A DNA stretch of 64,000 nt from Panorpa germanica. Lineage: Eukaryota; Arthropoda; Insecta; Mecoptera; Panorpidae. This document shows positions 34,701 to 45,940 of this stretch, in pieces; position 1 is the stretch's first letter, and the number at the start of each line of letters is the position of its first letter. The position numbers and the translations under genes are program-made. Below the pieces are notes generated by a model. It was not told where the DNA came from, did not search any database, and saw only the letters and a list, made by a program, of their open reading frames with translations. Location: assembly GCA_963678705.1 (NCBI GenBank), contig OY783206.1:19789807-19853806 (forward strand), given 5' to 3'.

Positions 34701-35359
34701 AAGTCTACTTACATGCCAGAGGAATTGCTACTAGCAATACTACTCCCTACAACCCTCAAGGGAATGGACAAGTTGAACGATATAATGGCATTATTTGGAA
34801 AGCGGTAACATTATTATTAAAATCGACAGATACGCCAATTACGCAATGGGAAACAGTACTCAACACAGCTTTACATTCCATACGATCTCTGTTATGTACT
34901 GCTACCAATGCAACTCCACACGAACGTATGTTTACTCATCAACGTAAATCGTTAAGTGGTATTTCTATACCGACATGGCTAACCACTCCAGGCACTGTTC
35001 TAATGAAAAAGATGGTGCGAAACAGCAAATATGATCCATTGGTAGAAGAAGTGGAATTAATTGAAGCTAATTCAGAATATGCTCATGTTAAATTAGCAGA
35101 TGGAAGAGAGAGTACAATATCAGTTCGCCATTTGGCTCCTCGAGGAAGCGACATATTGTCAGAAAAATCTAATCTTCAAATGTCTGATGAAGAAGACGAA
35201 GGAAATATAACGCTACACCCACCAGAAACTACACCGATAGAAGATTTTAGACAAGAACCTGTTACAAATCCTTCTAACGATGACATACCCATTGTAAAGA
35301 AACCTCCCGAGCGAAACAGACGTCCACCGCCCCATCTTGCAGACTACGTACAACACTAA
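31769..35359 (+). CDS. gag-pol: Self-priming element Gag-Pol, single frame
   Basis: 1196 residues in one uninterrupted frame. Order: capsid-like Gag (about 1-190), two CCHC zinc knuckles (about 208-242), protease LIDTGSS (about 287), RT with FGVNNG and YIDD (about 559), RNase H with ENDASD (about 700), integrase HHCC finger (about 847-881) and DDE residues near 909, 967 and 1001, then a Pro/Glu-rich tail. Single-frame Gag-Pol is also the Tf1 arrangement, although the protein looks like animal K02A2.6-type Gypsy elements. All catalytic residues are present. Confidence 0.92.
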   Translation: MSNPLKPEKFQTDPNSNTATREWIYWLKTFENYLETIENPDSLKLLVNHISFSIYEYIADCKTYENAINALRLIYEKPINEIYARHLLATRRQQPNETLDTYLRSLRQLANDCNFKAVTLETNRDEFIRDSFINGVISTTIRQRLLENITLTLQVAYDQARAMEDAQLHSQSYDTSVHSTNAVLQENIIIKKQMPENDVIVAAASQKCYFCGNIKHNRNVCPAKESICRKCGKVGHYAKVCRSSSTLSKGETTSPKRLSAITSVATCKQLSSAITTIKMDGILTDALIDTGSSESFINADLANQRKLKVIPCTGNVYMASTSLQSSIFGYCNVEIEMLGNIYKGIKLSVMKELCTDIILGNDFLKQHNSVCIKFGGIKSDLNICGLTSIKISSPSLFANLTPDCRPIAIKSRRYSEADKKFIKAEIEKLLKKGIIETSDSPWRAQVLVTSNEHHKKRMVIDYSRTINRFTLLDAYPLPKIDEIVGKVAKYNIFSTLDLKSAYHQVLIKKEERKYTAFEACNNLYQFRRIPFGVNNGVASFQRTIDKIIQAENLKDTYAYIDDVTVCGHTQEEHDKNLQKFLNAAKKFGITLNAEKCTYSVTTINLLGYTITNKTIKPDSDRLKPLENLQPPLDIASLRRIIGLFAYYSKWIPNFSKKIQPLVQNKSFPMTPDLIEAFENLKNDVRNSLVMAIEDNVPFVVENDASDKAIAATLNQSGRPIAFFSRTLSASERRHSAIEKEAYAIVESLRKWRHYLIGNRFQLVTDQKSVSFMFNNKRAGKIKNDKIMRWRLELSCYNYEIIYRPGKDNLAADTFSRICGFTSGYQNFSRYCGTTTPNDTLINLHKYLCHPGVTRMAHYIRCRNLPYSVEEIKKMTASCKVCAELKPRFHKNDSGKLIKATSPFERLSIDFKGPIPSATRNKYMLTIIDEYSRFPFAFPCSDMTSSTVKKCLQNVFDIFGMPSFIHSDKGSSFMSQDLKVYLHARGIATSNTTPYNPQGNGQVERYNGIIWKAVTLLLKSTDTPITQWETVLNTALHSIRSLLCTATNATPHERMFTHQRKSLSGISIPTWLTTPGTVLMKKMVRNSKYDPLVEEVELIEANSEYAHVKLADGRESTISVRHLAPRGSDILSEKSNLQMSDEEDEGNITLHPPETTPIEDFRQEPVTNPSNDDIPIVKKPPERNRRPPPHLADYVQH

Positions 35360-35373
35360 AGAGGCTGGAAGAA
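35360..35373 (+). promoter_or_regulatory. Polypurine tract of self-priming element
   Basis: AGAGGCTGGAAGAA directly before the 3' LTR; purine-rich with a CT interruption. Confidence 0.6.
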
Positions 35374-35591
35374 TGTAATGATTCTAGTAGTATGTCTGAA
35401 ATCTAGTAGTGTTAATGTAATGATTCTAGTAGTATGTCTGAAATCTAGTAGTGTTAATGTAATGATTCTAGTAGTATGTCTGAAATCTATTAGTATTAGA
35501 TTTCATTATTATGATACAAAAACAAAATATCACTAGTCTAATTATATCTGATTAAAGCTTGTAGAAGTGAATCTTGAGTATTATTATTACA
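35374..35591 (+). repeat. 3' LTR of self-priming element, with triplicated 42-bp unit
   Basis: 218 bp against 134 bp for the reconstructed length of the 5' LTR. The difference is exactly two extra copies of a 42-bp unit beginning TGTAATGATTCTAG (35374, 35416, 35458). The rest matches the 5' LTR at all but about two positions. Confidence 0.92.
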
Positions 35592-35631
35592 CAGAATATG
35601 ACCCTAAATGTAAGTAATGCAGTATTTGAAC

Positions 35632-35723
35632 CTTATGTTTCCTTTGTTGGTGCTGTACTTGATGTGGTTGCAGATGGCTTCAAACATTCCACTGGTCGTC
35701 GTCACGTAGCGACAATCGAAAAC
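35632..35723 (-). CDS. NOS: NOS exon: after heme cysteine
   Basis: 92 bp, phase 0 in and 2 out, TTTTCCAG acceptor. Reads [20 protein letters not shown] and ends KGNI plus two bases, joining in phase to SAITIFPQ. The donor AAG|GTTCAA departs from consensus after GT. Only 27 bp separate this exon from the end of transposon k1. Confidence 0.93.
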
Positions 35724-36090
35724 CTGGAAAATTAAAAACAGAAATTAAAATTAATTCGTTTTCGAATTAAATTTTTTAATATTTTTTAAAATTCAGAAAA
35801 ATTTCGTTTAAAAATTATTACGTTTTCGAAAATGGTGGTTGGGGTTATGTATTAAATAAACATGAAAGTAGAAACGTCATCTCATTATAAAGTTAAAGTA
35901 CCTCCAACGTAAAAAGTTTATCCCTCGGTAATACGAAATATGAAATATAGGACAAACATTTTCGAGACTGTACATGTGAAAATGAATTTTAAAATTTTCA
36001 ATTTTTTTCAAAGAATTTTTTGTCTTTTACAATTATTTCTTGATGTTTCTTGATTTCCTATAATTAATGTTAAATTCATATTAATTCAAT
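35724..36090. other. NOS intron, no recognised feature
   Basis: AT-rich; nothing supportable. Confidence 0.5.
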
Positions 36091-36740
36091 GGGCCTGTGT
36101 CCTCATTTTTTAGTGATCGATTTTTCAATTGTTGATTGAAATTGATGTTAATAAATGTGTATTGGCGTATCTATTTTATTAAATATCTAAATGTTGACGG
36201 AGATATAGCAATTAAAAATTTGAATTGTAGTTTTAGCGCTATGAGATGGTCGACCATATTTGTATGACGTGAAATACATTTTAACGTCAGTTATTTGTTG
36301 AGTAGGTCAGAGCTGTGGTAATGTTTTGTAGCTGTTGGTAGTTAAATAATCAAATCAAATCAAAAAATAATATGTCTTTATTTTATTTAACCCTGTTATG
36401 GCAGATATAATATTGAAATTTCATTGTTCCTTGAAATAGCTGTAAATAATATTTGATATTTTGATATATAAATACATATAGCAGAGATTTATGAGCTGTA
36501 AGGTTGGTAACCTGTAAACTTGTCAGAGTTCTGTCAAGAATATATCTCTGCTACGCGCTGAGGTAGCAACATAGCGAATGTGAGGTCACATGTCTTGGAA
36601 TGTTGTACAACGTTGAATTATTAATATTTCCTAACATATAATGACTTATTAGACAATAATAGGGCATTTGAGGTTCTAGTAACCAACTTTATCGGTACGT
36701 AGTACACTTTTATAGAAATTAAGACATAGGACACAAGTAT
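36091..36740 (+). repeat. Family a MITE, copy a7
   Basis: Forward copy from GGGCCTGTGTCCTCATTTTTT to GGACACAAG; the last bases of the right terminus have decayed to TATG. Confidence 0.85.
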
Positions 36741-37669
36741 GATGGTGTAAAACTTAGCTTAACTTTATTCATTTCTTGGAGTATAATCTCCTTTTATTTC
36801 GAACTTTTCTCTCGATCTGCCATTTGCAACGTTGCCAGCACAAAACCCACATTTACTGAAGCTGCTGTTTTATTTAATTATTTTTGTAAATTGGTATCCT
36901 TGTGATAATTTTCATTTTGTAATAGTTTCAAATAATTGGTTTTTGAAAACCGTGTCACCATTTTTTCATGGTTAAAAGTTATGATTTATAAAAATTTGCT
37001 GTTTTTAAATAATAAAACTGCATGTATTTTAACTATAACTATCAATCCTCTAAATTTACTGTATTTATGCATTTTCCTGAAATAGCAGGAGGTCCTTAGT
37101 AGTCCGCTCTAGTGTGAAAGCACCCTTACTTCTATGTATGTGAATGTTAATAGCATTCTAACAAACCATTACGTATTGAGAAATTCAAACATAACCTAAA
37201 ATATTTATTTCAAGTTAACTATTAAAATATCTCTTTGTTTTTCGTTATTTTCCAAGTATTAATATTTAAATTTTCCCACACAAACAATTTCCATAGGTTT
37301 ATATATTTTCTAAAAATATTTAAATCTATAATCCTACGGATTAAATTCAAATCTATACGAAACATTTCATTCAAAATAACATATTGTTCAATACACAGAG
37401 GTTGCCCCTGAAAGAACCCAACCCGCTCGTCCTACTTGTAAGTAAAGTTGTATCGAGTAAGAGTAGTAGTAGGATGAGAAACCGCAGGCGAAACTTTAGA
37501 TAAATCTATTGAAATAAAAATGAAATGCTGTTCGTTGTCAAGCGCATCATTTGAGAACGGCTCGACCGATTTGGCTAATTTTTTTTGTTAAATGTTCGTA
37601 ATAATCTGAGTAAGGTTATTAGAGAAACAAAAATTGAAAATTTTGGCCTGAAAATTATTAAAAACTAAA
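36741..37669. other. NOS intron, unassigned
   Basis: No exon, open frame or repeat that I can define. Confidence 0.45.
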
Positions 37670-38075
37670 AGGCTTGTGAACTCATTATTATTATTATATA
37701 TATATTAACGTTTTTATTATTTGAAATAACCAATAGTTCACGAAGTTATAGTTATATCAAATTTGAATTTAGGTTTGCCGCTTGTTTTAGCTGTTTGATG
37801 AAATACACGACCCAGCTGTTAGTAATAAATGACGTATCACACATCCACTCGTATCTCTGTTGTATAAAAGAGATGGTAAATAAGCGGACGTGACTTACCA
37901 TGTAATGGAATTTACTATAACGTTGAATCCCTTTAATAATTAAAGACAATATTTTAATTGTTAATATCTCCTAAAATATAGCAAGTATTGACATTCCAGG
38001 TTTTAGTAGACGACTTTATTAATACGAGTATATAGTACAGCTTTATAGAAACTGAGTCACGTGGTTTACAAGCCC
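37670..38075 (+). repeat. Diverged family a relative (a')
   Basis: Starts GGCTTGTGAACTCATT and ends GTGGTTTACAAGCCC; the middle has the TTGTATAAAAGAGATGG and CGTTGAATCCCTTTAATAATTAAAG segments of family a but is otherwise different. Pieces of the same subfamily occur at 7877-7915, 61320-61422 and 62380-62520. Confidence 0.65.
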
Positions 38076-38191
38076 GTTTTGACTAGATCCATTGTATAAA
38101 AAATATCATAATCATAATTTCAAGTACCGTAAGAACACATCTCTTTGTATCAAGTTATAAAACTGGTGGTTTTAAGGGGGAGGTAAGGTTG

Positions 38192-38856
38192 AAACGATAT
38201 TTTTGATAATGTTTTTTGACGACACAGTTAATATATAATTATTTCTATAACTACTACATGATAAAATGACATTTTAAGAATACTTTGTGAAATTTTCATA
38301 AATAAATATCAAGAAATAAGTCATTGACAGCGAATCTCCACAGACGTCACAAAAAAAAGTAATATTGCGTTGTCACTCATAACTCATCACTAGATTTTCT
38401 GAAATCGAAAAATCAAAATGATTTCATTAGTTGATATGTTTCTGCAGGAACGCTGTCGAGTTTTTCTTTTTTTTATTGATTTTTCAATTTTTTACAGCTC
38501 TTAAAAGGCAAAATACTGATTTTTCATGAAAAAAATCAGAAATTTTGTTATTTTAAAACACGTTAAAATTAAAAAATTTAAAAAAAATTGACAGCGTTAC
38601 CTTGACATTTATGTAAAGAAGGAGTGTACAAAATTTCAAAAGCTTCGGTCCAGTAGATTTTGAGCTAGAGAGGGCACCGACTCTGAAAAAGCTTTGTGTG
38701 AGAAAAACGCATTTAAAAGTTTTAAAGTAACACGAAAGCAGACCAGAGAGGTGAAGACTTAAAACTCTATATCTCCAATAGTATTCCTCCAATCACCTTC
38801 AATTTTATACACAATAAACTTAATATGTTGTACAATAGTATAAATAAATTAAAAAA
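38192..38856 (+). repeat. Dispersed repeat family e, copy e1
   Basis: About 665 bp of non-coding sequence sharing long collinear stretches (GATAATGTTTTTTGACGACA, CACAATAAACTTAATAT) with 52627-53240 and, inverted, 54480-55037. No terminal inverted repeat or target duplication found, so the class is unknown. Confidence 0.75.
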
Positions 38857-39904
38857 AAAATGAAACCTTACCCTTTTGCTTTATACGCATTTAACAAGTT
38901 ACTACACAAACAAGTTTGCAGCAAAGTGGATTTTAGCTAAAAGTGATTTATACTTGTGTACAATGACTTCTAGCGTTGTCCTCTTACAAGCTGGTAATTT
39001 CCTTTCATGCTTTTTTGTATCTTCTATTCTTTTTCTTCATCCTACCACTTGTTTTTTTTGTTTCACTTCTCTCCAAGTATCTCTCTTTATTTGACACAGG
39101 TTTTCAGGTTTTCAGGTTGGTATTTTTTTTTTGCTATTTTTTTTATTTTTAGAGATTGGTACACCTTTCCGATTGGGTTTTCTAACGAGATGTTGCTTTG
39201 AGTTACACGTTTCACTGCTTTTTAAAGATATTTGGAATGTGATAATACAAAATAGAGGAATAACATGCATTTATTTATATATATTTTATAAATTACTAAC
39301 CAAAATATAAGACATCCCTTGAGAAAACAGCGAGAAAATTATTATATGTGCGCCACTCGAAGTGTTACCAATTGAAAATGTTGTAATTTCTTCAGTTATG
39401 AACATTTGGATTTAATATTTTAGGACAATATTGAAAACAGATTAAATTTCATGAAAAATAGTTTTGATTTTTCATTTCAGGCATAACTGATATTATTACA
39501 TCCCTGCTATGCTTAAACTAAGCATTATTACACTGGCCATACAGACATCAGACATTAATTGTAACCCTTATAAAAAGGATTACACATAGGCTACACAGGT
39601 AAAGAATACTTCAGATTTAGTCTAGCACTCAGTGAGTAAAGACACCGAAATTACAATAACTACTTATCTCTTTTGATCAATTTACCTCGTTGAAGGCTAA
39701 CGTACTTAGTTTCTTCACGGCACGGACAAATTATAAAAAACGGGCTTCGAGTATGTAAGCTAGTGGTATATTTTCAAATAAAAAAAAATAAGTTTAAATA
39801 TAAGAGAATACTTGTATTTCTAGAGTTTTAATTTCAGCTTATAAATATTGTGAAACAATAATAATACTTGCGATAATTATTAAAGTTAATTAATAACATA
39901 ATTA
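38857..39904. other. NOS intron, unassigned
   Basis: T-rich tract around 39050-39160; no gene or defined repeat. Confidence 0.45.
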
Positions 39905-40092
39905 GTAAAGGAGCAGGGAACATGAAGAGAGGGGGTCAACAGAAGAAGAAGCAGAAAGTATTTTTGGAAGTAGTAAAACTCTAGAATAGTTTAAGTTTGT
40001 ATTTATATAGGAATGAAATGTATTAGGAAATATAATACTGTAGATTGTAAAGCCGAAAGGCACACAATTAATATAATAAATAATAATAAAAA
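39905..40092 (+). mobile_element. LINE 3' tail, short insertion
   Basis: About 190 bp matching the end of the LINE at 58003-58563, including GCCGAAAGGCACACAATTAA and a terminal TAATAAA repeat array. Only 3' UTR remains. Confidence 0.75.
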
Positions 40093-40110
40093 AAATAATA
40101 AAGTTAACAA

Positions 40111-40300
40111 TATATAGTTCAAATTACTAGAGTTCGGAGGTGGACTCTTGATTAAAAGAAGTTAAAGAAGCCGTATAAATCTACGATGCGATGGTAAATT
40201 TTATCCTAGTCGTGAGAAAACAATGAGTGAGACAGTACTTTTTCATTATATCTTAGATTTACACAGAGCAACTTGCTTTAAGCATTATTCACCACCGTAC
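40111..40300 (+). repeat. Degraded family b MITE (b4)
   Basis: Begins TATAGTTCAAATTACTAGAG like b2, then continues with weaker similarity; the right end is not found. Confidence 0.45.
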
Positions 40301-40334
40301 TCTCATAATTTTAACTATATATTTTTTTTTAATA

Positions 40335-40780
40335 GGACCTACACGACACGAGACAAGGCGAGATTTAAAAAAATCCCGTCTCGTTCGTTTCAGTTTAGTA
40401 AATAAATGGTATCGTTTTAGTCTCGTTCTTGTCTCGTAATTGTACGTCTCGTCTCTTTTGCGGCAACTTAGTCCTAAAATGTCTTCAAACACTGTCATCG
40501 TAATCGCATTATATTCACGTTTATTTTCCCTTAAAATATTCGTTTCCCTACAAATGTTGTAAAATACAAAATTATAAATTAAAATATTTAACAGATGTTT
40601 GTTTACCAGATATTATATTTCGTATATTTAACCTTTTTTGTAATATAAAAAGGTTGAACCTTTATGTTTTTTTGAAATAACGTCAATGAGATCAGAAACG
40701 AGACTCTCGGGACTCGCCCTATGTGGCCTCGGTACCGTCTCAATAGTTTTCAGAAAAGTCTCGTACTCTAGTGAAGACCT
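40335..40780 (+). mobile_element. Family c MITE (c2), internally deleted
   Basis: 446 bp from GGACCTACACGACACGAGAC to CTAGTGAAGACC. Collinear with both halves of c1 but missing the middle. Confidence 0.8.
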
Positions 40781-41352
40781 AATTTTTAAACTACAACATT
40801 AGAGTTTTTGTAGAAGTTTTCCGGGTAGAATAATTATAATAAAAGAATAAGAACAATAAATATTATACAAATCCTGATGAGGGCCTTGTCAGGCATGCTT
40901 TACTTATTGGCAAGGCTTTAGTAGAGAAGGTAACGCGGTTGCCTGATAGAGTTCTACTCGCGTTAACAATTTTAATTGAAAATTGAGTGGACTTACACGA
41001 TCATTCAGCAATCCACACTTGTTTTCAAATATGGCAGCACTCGAAAATTCATTTGAACTATTGACACATTCGTTTAAATAAAATAAGAATTAGGTTATGA
41101 TTATTGATAGTTACTATTTTACTATAACATAAATACTTGACAACAATTGTTAATTACGGGTAATAAACGTTCTGATACGTTCACACTGAGCATTGTAGGT
41201 TATGTTTTAATGTCATAGTCTACAACGCATGTGTGTACGGTGCCTCGAAGTAAACATTTTTCTTTGATCTATTCGTTTATAGATTCCAAATGTTTCTCGA
41301 AACATTCGGAGGCAAACGCACAAGTGAAAGCCCTATTAAATATTTAACAAAT
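40781..41352. other. NOS intron, unassigned
   Basis: No gene or defined repeat. Confidence 0.45.
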
Positions 41353-41961
41353 GGGCTTGTGTCCTCATTTTTTAGTGGTTGATTTTCAATTGTTGATTGA
41401 AATTGATGTTAATAAATGTGTATTGGCGTGTTTATTTTATTAAATATCTAAATGTTGCCAGAGATATAGCAATTAAAAGTTTGAATTGTACTTTTAGCGC
41501 TAGAAATGGTCTGCCATATTTGTATGACGTGAAATGCATTTTAACGTCAGTTATTTGTTGAGTAGGTCAGTCCTGTAGTAATGTTCTGTAGCTGTTGGTA
41601 GTCAAATCAAAGAATAATAAGTTTTTATTTTATTTAACCCTGCTAAGGCAGACATAATATTGAAATTTGATTTTTCCTTGAAATAGCTGTAAATAATATT
41701 TGATATTTTGATATATAAATACATATAGCAGAGATTTATGAGCTGTAAGGTTGGCAGCGGTTGTGATGTCACATGCATTTGGAATGTGTACAACGTTGAA
41801 TCCCTTTAATAATTAAAGAGGCAAAATGACTTTTTTAATTGTTAATATCGCTTAACATATAAGGAGTTATTAAAAAATAATTGAACATTTGAGGTTCTAG
41901 TAACCCACTTTATCAATATATAGAACACTTTTATAGGAATTAAGACATAGAACACAAGCCC
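41353..41961 (+). repeat. Family a MITE, copy a8, full length
   Basis: Forward copy from GGGCTTGTGTCCTCATTTTTT to AACACAAGCCC, flanked by AT on both sides; one of the best-preserved copies. Confidence 0.9.
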
Positions 41962-42372
41962 ATTGATCGGCAACTGTATCGGCATGTAAAACATGACTAT
42001 ATCTTGTTCATTCGACAAACGGCGTCATCCCCTGAACGGGGTTACAAGCAATGCAGATCGTGCAGGGCATAGCCCAATGCATAAACCTTATTGACTCATA
42101 AAAAACCGATTCCTCGGTCGATTCGTTACTCAGTAACCCGCGGAGCCCGTTAAATTGAGTCGTAAAATTATGTTTTTTCAAAAATAAAGACTAAAATGCT
42201 TGGGAAATGGTTAATAAGTCTATAAAATGTGTTATTACCCCCACAAGGGATGTTAAAAATTGAACGATACATATTTTGTGTTCTTTTATGAAATAATAAT
42301 GAAAACATGGATGAAAACAAGAGGAAAATGTTGCGATTATTGTTGATATGCTTTATTTTAATTTAATTCTTA
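41962..42372. other. NOS intron, unassigned
   Basis: 42030-42150 is relatively GC-rich and may be a transposon fragment, but I cannot place it. Confidence 0.4.
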
Positions 42373-42803
42373 GGCTTGTCGCACACTGCAAGCGTATTTA
42401 TCCGAACCCTGTATATGTAATGAACCTTCGCACAAAACAAGCGACAAAGCCGTCCGAATACGGACGTTACGTACCTCTCGTAATGGAACCGTATATCAGC
42501 GAATTTTAACCAAGCAAATACATGTAAGGGACCGAGAAAGCAATAGTCTCGTTCATAACAGTGGTGTATCGATAAAAATTAAAATAAAAGTTTTTTCTCA
42601 TGATAAATTATGTTAGAGCAAAACAACTCCAATACACCCTACAGTACACAAGTTTGACTTGGCGTACTGTCGTATCGGTACGTGGTGTGTATGTATTGTG
42701 ACACAACACTTGCAAAGAACACAGGAGTCGGCTAGGAGTTTTAGCCGCTCAACCAAGCCGCCGATTTACGCCCGAATTCGCCATAGCTTAAACACGACAG
42801 GCC
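42373..42803. mobile_element. Family d MITE (d2)
   Basis: 431 bp from GGCTTGTCGCACACTGC to ACACGACAGGCC with TTA on each side (42370-42372 and 42804-42806). Shares the long CAACTCCAATACACCCTACAG region with d1 and d3. Confidence 0.8.
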
Positions 42804-45442
42804 TTAAACATTTGATAAAGATACAACCTTAAGGAGGAACAGGACGTTAACGTAAATGATGAAAACGTTGTGAAATTTGGAGGATCGATACAAATAGTTA
42901 AAATACATGCTGTCTCAAAATTTTATAGACCTAGGGTTCATAGTTTTCTTTTTATACATGATTAAAAATAGTCATTTTCCATACAAATCATAATTTTTAG
43001 CTCAATTTCACCACATAATATAACTTTTAACTATGAAAAAATGGTGACACTGCTTTCAAAAACTAGGTTTATATAAAATAATCTTTTCTGTAACTATTGC
43101 AAAAAGAAAATTATCAAAAGGATACCTATTTACGAAAATATTTAAATAAAACCTTTAAGAAACATTAATTGTAGGTTATAAGCCGGCAACGTTGCAAATG
43201 CCAATTTGACCGGGAAATTCAAAATCGGAATAAATGTTATATAAAATATAACAATTTATTGGTCAGAGAACCAAATCACGCATGCGTCAACACACGTAAA
43301 TTTGCAGCGTTGCAAAATTTATTATTTCTTTTTCAAAATATTTAATTCGTATTTAAATTGAATTAATATAAATTTGATATTAATTATATGTAATTTTTCA
43401 TTTATTCAACTATTATATGCATAAAAAATCATTTTAACTAGCAAATAGCAGTTTAATAGGGAATTGAAAAATTTATTTTCAATGGTACAGTCCCAATATT
43501 TGCTCGTCCCTTATGTACTTCGTATTTTGCATTTCGTATTACCAAGAGATAAACTTTTTGCATTGACGGTATGTCCTGTACCTCCTTAATATAAACTAAG
43601 TGTGTTATTTTGTAACGGTTGTTTGTTAATATTAGCAAATAAAAGCTTAAGCTTAAGTTCCATTTTCGCTAAATTTTATTCGCCAATATTAATAAACAAA
43701 TGAATATCAGACTAGTCCAATTCTTGATGCCTGACGTCGGAGAAATAGTTACAAAATAAAGCTGTAAATTGATATCTAAGAAGCTGAATTCAAAATAGTA
43801 ATTGAAGTTAGTATTGGTAATAGTAATAAAAAGTTGGAACAATGGCGGGTAATTTGAAAATTAATGGTAACCAATGAAACATAACTGAATTTATATAAAA
43901 CTGTACGTATTTTGATAAAGTTTGCTATCAAAACCACAAATGTCCAATTATTTTTATGCAATTCGCGATATTATAGAAGTTATTAACGATTGAAATAGTC
44001 ATTTTCATCTTATTAATAATTAAAGAGGTAAATTTACAAAAAAATACCAGAGTTTTAACGTCATTTATTCCTCCTTCTTCCCCACTAATATTGTCATCTC
44101 TGTCAGACAAGATAAGTGTAAAAGAGATGCAAAATCTAACGTCGCAGCGCTAACAGCTGTTGTAGTAGCCCGTGGTATACAACGATAAATAAATTCGATG
44201 ACTTATTAAATTTTACAGACTTTATACCGTCAAAAGTATTAAAACGGTAAAGTGAAATTCAAATTTTAAATAGGTATAACTAATTTAAGAATAAAAACAG
44301 TCAATCAGCTTGCAAATTGCAAAATTATTTTGATAAAGATTCGCTGTGAGTTTCGACGCCCAAAATGCACTCATTTTAAAATTAATATATATTAAAAAAA
44401 GTCCCAAGTTCGAGTTTTATATTAAATGTAAAAAATCTGATATATCTGCGCTATTTTATGACTTATTAAAAAAAGAAAATAGTCATCTTTTATTGGTACA
44501 TGCTTCTCACAATTAACATACATTTCCTTAAGCTCTAACTACGATACGTTCATAAAAAGGGCCGATTCCAACATTTTCAAATCTATTTCAGTTATTTCAA
44601 CGTCACCAAATGCAAAGAAACGTTTACATTATATCACAAAGAATATGCGCATAACATTTCAAAAAGATTTTCACATTTACAATGTAAATGTAAATCAATA
44701 TATGAAACATGTACCCAAGGGAGTCTTGTTGCAAGATGAAATGCATCTTCTAGTGCACTTTACGCCCCTTGCACTTAAATAAAATGGTTTACAAAACTGG
44801 GAAAGGATTTTCATCTTTCTAAGACAACCCCCTTGGGTCTACGATGCCACCCTACTTGGAAACTACATTCGAAACTTATGTTAGAATATATTATTTTATA
44901 GAGGTTCCAAACTTGAGATTCGCTATCAGTCGTTGTGTTAAATTAAAGGGCTTATTTCGTAATTTTTTTATGACGTCATGCGTTATGAATTGGATTCATT
45001 TGCTGTTAATATTGGTGCATATGTTTCCAGCGTTAAATTTCAATAATTCTGCAAAGATGTTTCGCTCTGTCTCTTGGCAAAAGCAATGCCCTTTTAAATA
45101 AAGCCTACATGGGCTACAATATATGGCCCCCCATAACCATAAAGAGGCCAGCATCATAATAGCGTCCACACCTCAAGCAGAGAGCTAAAACATTTGGCAA
45201 GCAATTGTGACAAGATGTAATTGATTTTTCTAAATAATTATGGTTAAGCATAATTTATTTTGTCACGCAATTGTGATTAGATACAATTTCTTAGCCTAGG
45301 GTCAACTAAGAACCCTAATGTACACCAAAATAAACAAATAATAAAATAAAGCGCTTGGAAAGCTAGCACCACGGTCAAGACGAAATTTAATATTAATATT
45401 AAAATAACAATATGTCGAACCTGCTTAGTTTTTATTTCTAAT
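42804..45442. other. NOS intron with old MITE relics
   Basis: 43770-44130 resembles a decayed reverse family a relative (ACCACAAATGTCCAATTATT, TTAATAATTAAAGAGG). The 85-codon open frame at 44844-45101 has no recognisable protein. No NOS exon is expected here. Confidence 0.45.
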
Positions 45443-45940
45443 GGGCTTGTGTCCTCATTTTTTAGTGGTCGATTTTTCAATTGTTGATTGAAATTAATGT
45501 TAATAAATGTGTATTAGCGTGTTTATTTTATTAAAGATCTAAATGTTGACGGAGATATAGCAATTACAAATTTGAATTGTAGTTTTAGCTCTAGAAATGG
45601 TCGGCCATATTTGTATGACGTGAAATGCATTTTAACATCAGTTATTTGTTGAGTAGGCGCAAAGTCAAGTCAAGTCAAAGAATAATAAGTTTTATGTTAT
45701 TTAACCCTGTCACGGCAGACATAATATTGAAATTTTATTGTTTCTTGAAATAGCTGTAAATAATATTTGATGTACGAGTATAAATACATATAGCAAAGAT
45801 TTATGAGCTGTAAGGTTGGCAGCGGTTGTGATGTCACATGTATTTGGAATGTGTACAACGTTGAATCCCTTTAGTAATTAAAGAGACAAAATGATTTTCT
45901 TAATTTTTAATACCTCTTAACATATAAGGAGTTATTAAAA
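45443..45940 (+). repeat. Family a MITE, copy a9, 3'-truncated
   Basis: Forward copy starting GGGCTTGTGTCCTC but ending at AGGAGTTATTAAAA, without the right terminus. Confidence 0.85.

Larger units (their letters stand above)
24065..35591 (+). mobile_element. Self-priming Ty3/Gypsy-class LTR retrotransposon, hosting an errantivirus
   Basis: Complete element bounded by TG...CA LTRs and 5-bp target duplications CAGAA (24060-24064 and 35592-35596). Without the nested errantivirus it is about 4.0 kb, with one gag-pol frame and no env. The priming site is complementary to its own LTR rather than to a tRNA, as in Tf1. The two LTRs differ at about two of 134 shared positions plus a repeat-number difference, so it is fairly young. 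The intact frame suggests it could still move, apart from the disrupted 5' LTR. Confidence 0.88.
23921..35604. mobile_element. Palindromic MITE k1, split by retroelements
   Basis: Left part 23921-24064 and right stub 35597-35604. The left part folds on itself: ATTCTGTATGTTATTTTCAG at 23928 is inverted at about 24047-24066. The right stub TATGACCC resembles the inverse of the left end GGGCATTATTC, and TAA flanks both sides (23918-23920, 35605-35607). A larger relative with the same GGGCCTTATTCTGTA ends sits at 59336-59968. The LTR element inserted about 8 bp from its right end. Confidence 0.7.

Noticed and set aside
35374-35480. CRISPR-like direct repeats
   Set aside because: The 42-bp units are contiguous, without spacers, at an LTR end in a eukaryotic genome.
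31716-35591. Second element as a tail of the errantivirus or a tandem provirus
   Set aside because: It has its own LTRs, primer site and gag-pol; the piece at 31716-31746 completes the LTR that begins at 24065.
44844-45101. 85-codon open frame as a possible gene
   Set aside because: No motif or family resemblance; chance open frame in an intron full of repeats.
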